A stretch of DNA of 58,804 nt, from assembly GCA_036009625.1 (NCBI GenBank), contig DASYLJ010000182.1, forward strand, positions 1 to 58,804, in the 5' to 3' direction. The position numbers were made by a program, and so were the translations under genes. Source of the DNA: DASYLJ01 sp036009625. Its GTDB lineage: Bacteria; Desulfobacterota; Binatia; DP-6. How positions within the stretch are numbered: the stretch's first letter is position 1; every line of letters begins with the position of its first letter. Under the pieces are notes generated by a model. The model did not search any database. It was given only the letters and a program-made list of their open reading frames with translations, and had not been told where the DNA came from. Shown here piece by piece: positions 39,713-47,078 of this stretch.

Positions 39713-39780
39713 CTCAGTGAACAGACGTGCACTGAGCCTGTACCTGCCCGGCGGGATTCGGTCAACACTTGTTCACTGAG
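39713..39780. promoter_or_regulatory. Inverted-repeat operator cluster between desaturase operon and TetR gene
   Basis: Three copies of one 7-base element. CTCAGTG lies at 39713-39719; its complement CACTGAG lies at 39730-39736 and again at 39774-39780. The first two form a 7-10-7 dyad. The first and third extend to a perfect 11-base inverted repeat (39713-39723 and 39770-39780, CTCAGTGAACA). The site sits between the divergent reductase and FabR-like genes and touches the reductase ribosome-binding site, so binding there would block that operon. The bases that follow (39781-39850) are unusually A/T-rich for this genome and fit a promoter. Confidence 0.55.
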
Positions 39781-39864
39781 TTTTTGTCATGTACAAGAAA
39801 AATCATCACCGGCAAGGAAAAAAACGTGAACATTCGTGCTCGAAATGATACAGGATCGAGCCAC

Positions 39865-40503
39865 ATGAGCGTTCGGGTCGAACGAAAGCTGCACACGCGA
39901 CAGGCGCTGCTCGACGCGGCCCTTGACCTGATGGCCGAGGGCAGGAGCTTCGGCGCGCTGTCGCTGCGCGAGGTCGCCCGAGCCGCCCAGATCGTGCCGA
40001 CGGCCTTCTATCGGCACTTCCGCGACATGGACGATCTCGGCCTCACGCTCGTCGACGAGACCTTCCTCACGCTGCGGCGCCTCATGCGCGAGGTACGGCA
40101 GGCGGCACGCAGCGGGCACGACATGCGTGCCGATTCGGTGCGCGTCTACGTCGGCTACGTGCGCGAGCACCGGCGCGTGTTCGAGTTCGTCATCCGCGAG
40201 CGCCACGGTGGCACCCCACCGGTGCGTGCCGAGATCGCCCGCGAGATCCGCTTCATCACCACCGACCTCGCCGACGACCTGGCGACGATACCCGCGCTGG
40301 CCCACCTCGACCGTGACACACGTGAGGTCGTGGCCCATCTCATCGTCAGCGCAGTGGCGACGATGACGGGCGAATTGCTCGACGTTCCGCCGGGTCCCGG
40401 GACGGACGACGCCGAAGCCGAGCTGGCGCGGCGAACGGTGATGCAGCTCGCGGTCGTCGTGCGGGGCGCGGCCGCCGTACCGACGCCGACGTCTACGGAC
40501 TGA
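39865..40503 (+). CDS. TetR-family regulator, FabR-like
   Basis: 212 aa from ATG at 39865 (AGGA nine bases upstream); an open frame of 32 codons precedes it without similarity. The helix-turn-helix reads HTRQALLDAALDLMAEGRSFGALSLREVARAAQIVPTAFYRHFRDMDDLGLTLVDE, very similar in pattern to FabR, which in E. coli represses unsaturated fatty acid synthesis genes. It is divergent to a desaturase operon with a repeat cluster between them. Together this predicts that it represses the desaturase according to membrane acyl composition. Its end overlaps the convergent glycosyltransferase-like gene by 11 bases. Confidence 0.88.
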   Translation: MSVRVERKLHTRQALLDAALDLMAEGRSFGALSLREVARAAQIVPTAFYRHFRDMDDLGLTLVDETFLTLRRLMREVRQAARSGHDMRADSVRVYVGYVREHRRVFEFVIRERHGGTPPVRAEIAREIRFITTDLADDLATIPALAHLDRDTREVVAHLIVSAVATMTGELLDVPPGPGTDDAEAELARRTVMQLAVVVRGAAAVPTPTSTD

Positions 40504-42007
40504 GGCGTTCGCAGCCTGCCACCCGGGCGGTCGCGTCCAGGCGATCGTACCGCAGCCGATAGACGCGATAGTCCTCCGACGCCTGGATCGCACCGAGCCG
40601 GGCGCCCACAGCGTCCATCTCCGCCCACGACGGCAGGTCCCACGTCATCACGAGCACGACGTCCCTGCCCTCCTCGTGTGCGAGCGCCCGAGCGGCACAG
40701 CGCACCTCCTGCGGATCGAGCTCTCGCTGCTCCGGACCCCAATCGGGATGGGTGGTGAAGACGTGGCGCGAGGGCGAGTAGAGGGGCCGGCCCAGCGCGA
40801 GCGCCACCGTCGCGGCCGGGGGCTCGCGATGACCGAACAACGGATATCCCTCCAGTCCCTCGCTGCGGATCAGGTCCGCGATCGCGGCGCCGTTCGAGAA
40901 AGGATGACGGACGTCCATCAGGCTAGCGTAGACCCCGACACCACAGTGAACGATCAGCAGGACCAGAAGCGTCCGGGCGCGCCAGGTTCGACGGTCGCTC
41001 TGCCCGTCCAGCCCGCCACCCAGCCAGAGCGCCGTCGCGAAGAGCAGCCAGAAGTGCCCCATGTGGCGCACGGTGCCGATGTACTTCACATAGCCGAACG
41101 CCAGCAGGCCGACGGCGCCGAGCCCGAAGGTCAGCACGGACACCCGGCGCGGCCAGAGCAGCGAGAAGGCCAGGCCCAGGATCACCACGCCCGCCATGGC
41201 CTGCGCATCCGGCCATCGATCGAGCAGGTTGGTGTTCCAAAAGTGCAGCTCCAGTCGCGGCACGGGAACGAAGGCGCGCCAGGGCATCTCCAGGACGCGC
41301 CGGGCATGCTCCGCGTCCCAATCGAACCGCCAGCCTGGCGCGAAGCTGGTGCCGTCCTGTGGAACGAGTTGGACGAGACCCATGATGGCACCGGCCACGC
41401 CGATCCCCAGGCCCGCCGACACGTCGAGCCAGGAGAGTGCGGGCACGTCGGCACGGCGGAGCCGACGGTCCAGCATCCATCCGGCGGCGATCGCGATCGC
41501 CATGACGTAACCGTAGACCGTCGTCTGACACAGCAGGCCGAGGAGGATGCCGAGGGCGAGCGCCGGCCGCCGGCTGCAGGCGGCCACGCAGGCCAGCCAC
41601 ACGAGGACCATACCGGCGACGTAGTGCCGGCTGATCACCGCGTACTCATAGAACGGGAGATAGCCCAGCAGAAAGAGCACGCGCTCCCGGCGTCGGAGCG
41701 GCGCCCATCGCGCGAACGTGTAGACCGCGACGCCGGCGAGCAGGAGGTGGACGAGCTGCATGGCACGCGGCGACACCGACACCTGGCGCGCCAGCAGGCA
41801 GAGCACCGGGAAGAGATACCCCTGCCCGCTGCGTTGGAGCGGCGAGAACAGGTCCTCCAGTCCCGCACTCTCGGTGACGACCAGCCAGAGCCACGCCTCG
41901 TCGCGCCACAACTCGTGCAGCAGCAGGCGCGGCACGGTCAGCACCACGAAGGCGGCGGCAATCAGCACGGCGAAGCGGCGACGCTCGACGGACGATTCGC
42001 CGCTCAT
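40493..42007 (-). CDS. Polytopic membrane protein, GT39-like glycosyltransferase candidate
   Basis: 504 aa with about ten hydrophobic helices. The first helix is followed by LHELWRDEAWLWLVV, an acidic motif resembling the catalytic Asp/Glu of dolichyl-phosphate-mannose-type transferases (GT39/GT-C fold). An ISRHYVAGM segment sits at the expected second loop. The C-terminal ~100 residues are soluble (DVVLVMTWDLPSWAEMDAVGARLGA). Donor and acceptor unknown. Divergent to a DxD-type glycosyltransferase-like gene, suggesting joint envelope glycan work. Confidence 0.6.
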   Translation of the reverse strand: MSGESSVERRRFAVLIAAAFVVLTVPRLLLHELWRDEAWLWLVVTESAGLEDLFSPLQRSGQGYLFPVLCLLARQVSVSPRAMQLVHLLLAGVAVYTFARWAPLRRRERVLFLLGYLPFYEYAVISRHYVAGMVLVWLACVAACSRRPALALGILLGLLCQTTVYGYVMAIAIAAGWMLDRRLRRADVPALSWLDVSAGLGIGVAGAIMGLVQLVPQDGTSFAPGWRFDWDAEHARRVLEMPWRAFVPVPRLELHFWNTNLLDRWPDAQAMAGVVILGLAFSLLWPRRVSVLTFGLGAVGLLAFGYVKYIGTVRHMGHFWLLFATALWLGGGLDGQSDRRTWRARTLLVLLIVHCGVGVYASLMDVRHPFSNGAAIADLIRSEGLEGYPLFGHREPPAATVALALGRPLYSPSRHVFTTHPDWGPEQRELDPQEVRCAARALAHEEGRDVVLVMTWDLPSWAEMDAVGARLGAIQASEDYRVYRLRYDRLDATARVAGCERLSP

Positions 42008-42066
42008 CGCGCGACGCAACGTTGGTGCGCGGCGACCATTCGCATATCCTCCGCCGCGACGTGGGG

Positions 42067-43059
42067 ATGGAGGTGACGCGACCGGGAGACCCCGACACCC
42101 TCGACGCGAGCGAGGTCGCCTTCGTGCTCTGCGTCGAGGCCAACCGGCTCGAGCCGCAGGCACGCCTCCTGTGCGAGAGCATCCGGACGTTCGCGGGAGG
42201 CTACCGGACGGCGCCGATCATCGCCGTCTCCCCGCGTGGTCGCCTGGCGCTCGGCGCCGACGCCCGTGCGGTACTCGAGTCGCTGCAGGTGCAATATGTC
42301 GTCGAGCCCCTCAACGAGACGGCGATCTCCTACGGCACCGTGAATCGCATCGTGGTCGGGGCCTGGGCCGAGGCACACCTCTCGTCGTCCCACCTCGTCG
42401 TGCTCGACACAGACACGATCTTCGTCGACGAGCCCTGCTTCCCGCGCGCCGACGTGGCCGTCCGACCGGTGGATCTCAAGGGGACGGCATCGAGTGGCGA
42501 CGGCGATCCGCTGGATCGCTACTGGGCGCGCATGTGCGCGTTCGGAGGCATCGACACCAGCACCCTCCCCTGGCTGGCGACGACGATCGATGACGTGCGC
42601 ATCCGGGCCTCGTACAACGGGGGCTTCACGCTGGTTCGCCGCGACCTCGGCATTCTGCGCCACACGGCCGACGTGTTCCTGCGTTCCGTCACGGAAGATC
42701 TGCGCCCCCGCGCGGGCATCGCATGCGACGTCTTCGCGTCGACCGGCTTCGTCGGGCAGGAGGCGAGCGAGTGGTGGGGGTCCAGTCAGGCCGCATTGAG
42801 CGTCGGCATCTGGGCGAGAGCCTCCGACGTCCGGATCATGGACGCGGCCTACAACATTCCCCTCCACCTCCTCACCGACACCGCATCGACGTGGCCCACC
42901 GGTCTCGGCGGCTCCGGTCTCGCGCCCATCCTGCTGCACTACCACTACCTCGCGGAAGCGGAGTATCGAGCCCAGCTCGGGCGTGCAATGCGCGCCGTCG
43001 GGTGTGCGTCGAGCGCGTTGCGATGGATGGAAGAACGTCTGGGGCTCTTCCAACACTGA
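42067..43059 (+). CDS. GT-A-like protein with DxD motif, hypothetical glycosyltransferase
   Basis: 330 aa, soluble. The N-terminal half has Rossmann-like alternation (EVAFVLCVEANRLEPQARLLCESIRTF, PIIAVSPRG) leading to LVVLDTDTIFVDEP, with D114 and D116 as a possible metal-binding DxD. NGGFTLVRRD and the C-terminal LHYHYLAEAEYR are further conserved-looking parts resembling GT8-type enzymes. I do not recognise a precise family. The first codon in the open frame is earlier (42022), but MEVTRPG at 42067 is preferred. It is divergent to a GT39-like gene. Confidence 0.55.
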   Translation: MEVTRPGDPDTLDASEVAFVLCVEANRLEPQARLLCESIRTFAGGYRTAPIIAVSPRGRLALGADARAVLESLQVQYVVEPLNETAISYGTVNRIVVGAWAEAHLSSSHLVVLDTDTIFVDEPCFPRADVAVRPVDLKGTASSGDGDPLDRYWARMCAFGGIDTSTLPWLATTIDDVRIRASYNGGFTLVRRDLGILRHTADVFLRSVTEDLRPRAGIACDVFASTGFVGQEASEWWGSSQAALSVGIWARASDVRIMDAAYNIPLHLLTDTASTWPTGLGGSGLAPILLHYHYLAEAEYRAQLGRAMRAVGCASSALRWMEERLGLFQH

Positions 43060-43151
43060 CCTGGGGTCGGACACACGGCGCCGCACCCCACACGGCGGAT
43101 GCGATGACCATCTAGCTTGAGACTCCGTGCCGTCGCCGACTACGGTGCCGC

Positions 43152-44087
43152 ATGGGCAAACGGGTCGTCGTGCGCGGGATCGGAGCACTCGTCGTGGCGT
43201 GGATGGCATTCACGCATCCCCTCGGTCTCGCCATGGGTGCGACGGATATCCCCCTCGACGGCGGTAGCATGCGATTGACCGATGCAGCCGGAGCGGCCGG
43301 ACGCCGCAACGTCGTCGGCTTCCAGGACGCGGACGTGACGCTCACGACCGTCGATCCGACGGTGACCGGCGCCACCGCCTCGATAGGCCGCATCGGCGTC
43401 GGACCGGTCACGGTGCTCGAGCTTCCGGCGAGCGGGTGGGTCGCGACCGGCAATCCTCCGCGCATCGACTTCAAGTACAAGAGCCGCACCGGCGCGGTGC
43501 GCGCGGCACGCCTGGTGGACGGGCGATCGCTCCGATTGTCGGCGCGAGGTGCCAGCGCCTACCCGCTGGGCGACACGCCGCAGGGTGAGGTGGGCGTGAT
43601 CGTCGAGGTCGGCGAGGTCCGCTTCTGCGGGTCGTTCGGTGGCCAGGTCACCCGGGACGACGGCACGAGGTTCCGCGCCAAGCGCGCGACCGCGCCGCCC
43701 GCGTGTCCCCTGCTCGGCACCACCTCGACCACCACCTCGACGACGACCGCTCCGAGCACCACCACGACGACGATCGTCGGCAGCTGCGACTACCCAGCCG
43801 GCGCCAACTCGCGCGCGGACGGCTGCCCGTGCGACGTGAACGCCGACTGCTGCGGCGTCTGCGGTGGCAGCGTCGAGAACCCGATCTGCGGCGGGATCAT
43901 GAAGCCGAACCGGCCGGCGGCGTGCCTCGGCATCGACTGCAGCCAGGCTGTGGGGTCGAACGCGCGGCCCGCCGGCTGCCCGTGCACCAGCAACGCCGAC
44001 TGCTGCGCCGTGTGCGGCGGCAGCATCGAGAACCCGATCTGTGGCGGGAACATGAAGCCGGATCCGCCCGTCAGCTGCCTGGAGTGA
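43152..44087 (+). CDS. Secreted protein: novel N-terminal module, Thr-rich linker and two Cys-rich repeats
   Basis: 311 aa. Signal peptide 1-30. Residues 33-162 form a module that aligns with the N-terminus of the sugar dehydrogenase at 47079 (shared pattern: L-x-L-x-D, GAT, GNP, YK, QG-x-V-x-V, VG and Cys-x-x-F). Residues 188-208 are a Thr/Ser linker (TSTTTSTTTAPSTTTTT). Residues 218-258 and 269-309 are two near-identical Cys-rich repeats (GCPC, NADCC, VCGGS, ENPICGG, MKP), each with six or seven Cys. No known domain recognised. Extracellular or outer surface location inferred. Confidence 0.75.
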   Translation: MGKRVVVRGIGALVVAWMAFTHPLGLAMGATDIPLDGGSMRLTDAAGAAGRRNVVGFQDADVTLTTVDPTVTGATASIGRIGVGPVTVLELPASGWVATGNPPRIDFKYKSRTGAVRAARLVDGRSLRLSARGASAYPLGDTPQGEVGVIVEVGEVRFCGSFGGQVTRDDGTRFRAKRATAPPACPLLGTTSTTTSTTTAPSTTTTTIVGSCDYPAGANSRADGCPCDVNADCCGVCGGSVENPICGGIMKPNRPAACLGIDCSQAVGSNARPAGCPCTSNADCCAVCGGSIENPICGGNMKPDPPVSCLE

Positions 44088-44101
44088 CGCATCGGCACGG
44101 T

Positions 44102-44138
44102 GCCCGCCGGAGCCATGCCCGGCGGGCGCTTTCTCCTT
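44102..44138 (+). terminator. Rho-independent terminator
   Basis: Perfect 9-base stem, GCCCGCCGG at 44102-44110 and its complement at 44119-44127, with an 8-base loop (AGCCATGC), followed by a T-rich stretch (GCTTTCTCCTT). It lies 15 bases after the stop of the Cys-rich secreted protein gene. The next gene starts at 44207. Confidence 0.7.
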
Positions 44139-44184
44139 GACATGGTGCGGCATAACCGGGTCTTTAGGGTGGTTCTCACCACCC
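44137..44184 (+). promoter_or_regulatory. Possible promoter and dyad upstream of large acyl-CoA dehydrogenase
   Basis: A consensus -35 hexamer TTGACA lies at 44137-44142, adjoining the terminator T-tract. The matching -10 region (44160-44166, TCTTTA) is weak. A perfect 7-base dyad with a 4-base loop follows, GGGTGGT at 44167-44173 and ACCACCC at 44178-44184. It could be an operator or a hairpin in the leader, ahead of the GAGGAGG ribosome-binding site at about 44191-44197. Confidence 0.35.
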
Positions 44185-44206
44185 CGTTCCGAGGAGGATC
44201 CGCAGC

Positions 44207-46060
44207 ATGTCCGAGGCCGCCATCAACAACTACAAGATCGACCTGCGCGCCATTCAGTTCACGCTCTACGAGCACCTGAACATCGAGCAGCTCTTCGAGC
44301 ACGAGTTGTACTCGCACCTCTCGCGCGCCGAGTGCGACGCCGTCATCGAGCAGTGCGCGCGCTTCACGACCGAGGTGACGGGGCCGCTGAACGGTCCGGC
44401 CGATCGCAAGGGCTGCCGCCTCGAGAACGGCGTGGTGCACACCCCGCCCGGCTTCAAGGAAGCCTGGAAGAAGGTCTTCGAGCTCGGTTTCATCTCCTTT
44501 GCCATGCCGCAAGAGGCTGGTGGCTTCGGCGGGCCGCACGCCATCGAGGTCATCCTCCAGGAGTTGCAGAGCGGCGCGAACACCGCCTTCAACATGTACC
44601 CCGGCCTCACGCACGGCGCGGCAGACGTGATCCACCACTTCGCGCTGCCCGAGGACCAGGAGAAGTTCCTCCCGCACATGCTCGGCGGCCGCTTCGGTGG
44701 CACCATGTGCCTCTCCGAGCCGCATGCCGGCTCCGACGTCGGCGCCACCAAGACGCGGGCCAAGCAGCTCGACGGAAACGTCTACGCGATCAGCGGCACC
44801 AAGTGCTGGATCTCCGCCGGCGACCACGATCTCGCCGAGAACATCATCCACCTGGTGCTGGCGCGCATCGAAGGCGCACCGGCGGGCACCAAGGGCCTGT
44901 CGCTCTTCATCGTACCGAAGGTGTGGGTCAACGACGACAGCAGCCTCGGCGAGGACAACGACGTCGTCTGCGGATCGATCGAGCATAAGCTCGGCATCAA
45001 GGCGTCCGCCACCGCGGTGCTGAACTTCGGCGAGAACGGCAAGTGCCGCGGCATCCTCGTCGGCGGTCAGCAGCACCAGGGCATCAAGCAGATGTTCCGC
45101 ATGATGAATAGCTCGCGCATCGCCGTCGGCATCCAGGGCGTGTCGATCGCGTCGACGGCGTTCCTGAATGCGCTGCGCTACGCGCGCGAGCGGCAGCAGG
45201 GCTCGTCGGTGAAGAACTTCAAGGATCCGAACGCGCCGCGCGTCTCCATCATCGACCACTCCGACGTCCGTCGCATGCTGCTCGAGATGAAGGCCAAGGT
45301 GGAAGGCATGCGCACGCTGGCGGTGAAGCTGGCGCTGCACTCCGACCTGGCGCTGGCGTTCGCGAAGAGCGACGCCGGCAAGGCCGCCTACCACCAGGGC
45401 ATGGTCGACCTCCTGACACCGATCGTGAAGGCGTACTGCTCCGACCAGGCGTTCCGCATCACCGAGATGGCGATCCAGACGTACGGCGGCGCGGGCTACG
45501 TCACCGACAACCCCGTCGAGCAGTACTGTCGCGACGCCAAGATCCTCTCGATCTACGAGGGCACGAACCACATCCAGGCGATGGACCTGGTGGCCCGCAA
45601 GCTGCAGGCCAACGGCGGCGAGAGCTTCGCCGCGTTCCTCGGCGAGATCGCCGAGTTCGTGAAGAAGAACGGCAAGCTGCCGGGCATCGCCGCCGAGGTG
45701 CGGGCGCTCGGCGAGGCCTCCGACGCGCTCCAGCGCGCCGCGGGCGGGCTCATGGAGTTCTTCATGGGCGGCAAGATCGACCAGGTGACGTTGTTCGCCA
45801 ACGCCTTCCTCGAGGTGATGGCCGAGGTGACGATCGCCAAGCTCCTGCTTGAGGCTGCGGTCATCGCCGAGCGCAAGCGCGGCAACGACAGCGACGACCA
45901 GAGCCAGGAGGAGTTCGACTTCTACTCCGGCAAGGTCATGGCGGCGAAGTTCTACGTGAACAACATCCTGCCCGGCGTGCACTCGAAGGTGGCCATGATC
46001 ACCGCCGGTGATCGCTCGGCGCTCGACATCGCCGACGGCGCTTTCGCGTCCAACCACTGA
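44207..46060 (+). CDS. Large acyl-CoA dehydrogenase (DmdC/FadE-like)
   Basis: 617 aa, about 220 residues longer than ordinary ACADs, matching the DmdC-type subgroup with a C-terminal extra domain. An N-terminal region (YKIDLRAIQFTLYEHLNIEQLF) is typical of it. FAD/active-site parts include MCLSEPHAGSDVGATKTRA, TKCWISAGDHDL, QTYGGAGYVTDNPVEQYCRDAKI and YEGTNHIQAMDL. Relatives dehydrogenate short acyl-CoAs, such as 3-methylmercaptopropionyl-CoA, or longer ones. A GAGGAGG ribosome-binding site lies 9 bases before the ATG. It is a single-gene unit after a terminator. Confidence 0.93.
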   Translation: MSEAAINNYKIDLRAIQFTLYEHLNIEQLFEHELYSHLSRAECDAVIEQCARFTTEVTGPLNGPADRKGCRLENGVVHTPPGFKEAWKKVFELGFISFAMPQEAGGFGGPHAIEVILQELQSGANTAFNMYPGLTHGAADVIHHFALPEDQEKFLPHMLGGRFGGTMCLSEPHAGSDVGATKTRAKQLDGNVYAISGTKCWISAGDHDLAENIIHLVLARIEGAPAGTKGLSLFIVPKVWVNDDSSLGEDNDVVCGSIEHKLGIKASATAVLNFGENGKCRGILVGGQQHQGIKQMFRMMNSSRIAVGIQGVSIASTAFLNALRYARERQQGSSVKNFKDPNAPRVSIIDHSDVRRMLLEMKAKVEGMRTLAVKLALHSDLALAFAKSDAGKAAYHQGMVDLLTPIVKAYCSDQAFRITEMAIQTYGGAGYVTDNPVEQYCRDAKILSIYEGTNHIQAMDLVARKLQANGGESFAAFLGEIAEFVKKNGKLPGIAAEVRALGEASDALQRAAGGLMEFFMGGKIDQVTLFANAFLEVMAEVTIAKLLLEAAVIAERKRGNDSDDQSQEEFDFYSGKVMAAKFYVNNILPGVHSKVAMITAGDRSALDIADGAFASNH

Positions 46061-46105
46061 TCTGGCTGCGGTCGCCGGTGCTACGGCATCGGCGACCGCC
46101 CCGAT

Positions 46106-46618
46106 TCAGTACCAGCCCCCCACGCCCCAGTACGGGCCCCAGTAGGGCCCCCATCCGATCCAGGGGCTGTAGATCACCTGCTGATCCATCGGCCGTCGTT
46201 CCGGCCAGAGATACACGCCGTCGGCGCGCACGAGCGGAAACGCGTACTCGTAGTCGCCCACCTTCCCCTGCCGCGTGCCCTCGAGGGAGCCGATCGCGGT
46301 CATCTCGCGGTCGGCCGCCCAGATCGACGGATCGTAGAAGCCGGTGGCGCAGGCGTAGAAGCGACCAAAGGTGTCGTCGGTGCGACGCGGGCGCGCCTGC
46401 GCGTCGAGCGGCTTGCTGACGACCTCGACGCAGGTCGTGCCGTCGTCGTTCGGCGTCGTCGCGACGATGCTGCCGCCCCAGCGCACGCGCTCGCCCGTGT
46501 GCGGTTGCTGCTGGGCGTCCGCGACGGTCAGCGCCGGGAACGTACCCGCGATCGGACGCGGCGGTCGCATGCAGCCAGCGAGCGCCACGACCAGCAGCAG
46601 AACGACGAGACGCACCAT
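46106..46618 (-). CDS. Slp-family outer membrane lipoprotein
   Basis: 170 aa. The signal MVRLVVLLLVVALAGC ends in a lipobox with Cys16. The Slp core is visible: HTGERVRWGGSIVATTPNDDGTTCVEVVSKPLDAQARPRRTDDTFGRFYAC, resembling starvation-inducible Slp proteins. The C-terminus is aromatic and Gly-rich (WIGWGPYWGPYWGVGGWY), an unusual tail. The family is an outer-membrane lipoprotein of unknown mechanism linked to stationary phase. It follows the GGQ-domain gene on the same strand with a 3-base gap. Confidence 0.82.
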   Translation of the reverse strand: MVRLVVLLLVVALAGCMRPPRPIAGTFPALTVADAQQQPHTGERVRWGGSIVATTPNDDGTTCVEVVSKPLDAQARPRRTDDTFGRFYACATGFYDPSIWAADREMTAIGSLEGTRQGKVGDYEYAFPLVRADGVYLWPERRPMDQQVIYSPWIGWGPYWGPYWGVGGWY

Positions 46619-46621
46619 GGC

Positions 46622-47032
46622 TCAGTCATCCCGCCCCGGAGCCCGGCGCGCCGCCTTCTTCACGCTCTGCGCGCGCTTGCCCTCGAGCATCTTCTCCTTG
46701 GCGCGCTTCGAGCGCTTGCGCTTCTGGCGCCGGACCTTCTCGAACTCCTGCTCGCGCTTGCTGGCGCGGCCGAGCCGATCGGCCTCGATCTTCTCGACGA
46801 GCAGCCGGCGAGCCAGGAAGCGGTTCATGGCCTGCGTGCGCGTCTCCTGGCATTTGACACCGAAGCCCGTCGGCAGGTGTCGGAGGACGACGCAGGTCGC
46901 GACCTTGTTGACGTTCTGGCCGCCCTTGCCGCCCGAGCGGATGAAGCTCTCCACGAGATCCTCGTCGCGGATGCCGAGAGCCGTCATACGATCGCGAAGC
47001 GCGCGCTCCTTCTCTGACGTGACGGGGAACAT
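46622..47032 (-). CDS. GGQ-domain peptidyl-tRNA hydrolase/release factor-like protein
   Basis: 136 aa. The class I release-factor signature is SGGKGGQNVNK, with GGQ at residues 37-39, and the domain runs to about residue 100. A long basic C-terminal tail follows (KVRRQKRKRSKRAKEKMLEGKRAQSVKKAARR), as in ArfB/YaeJ-type ribosome-rescue proteins where it enters the mRNA channel. There is no codon-recognition domain. It probably frees stalled ribosomes. It precedes the Slp lipoprotein gene by 3 bases. Confidence 0.87.
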   Translation of the reverse strand: MFPVTSEKERALRDRMTALGIRDEDLVESFIRSGGKGGQNVNKVATCVVLRHLPTGFGVKCQETRTQAMNRFLARRLLVEKIEADRLGRASKREQEFEKVRRQKRKRSKRAKEKMLEGKRAQSVKKAARRAPGRDD

Positions 47033-47078
47033 GTCGTCACGTCAGAGGTAGCGGGAGCGCGCGCCTCGCGCCAGCAGC

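Noticed and set aside
43748..43780. Repeated CACCACGAC-type triplets as a microsatellite or CRISPR-like array
   Set aside because: They encode the Thr-rich linker of the secreted protein; there are no spacers or longer repeat units.
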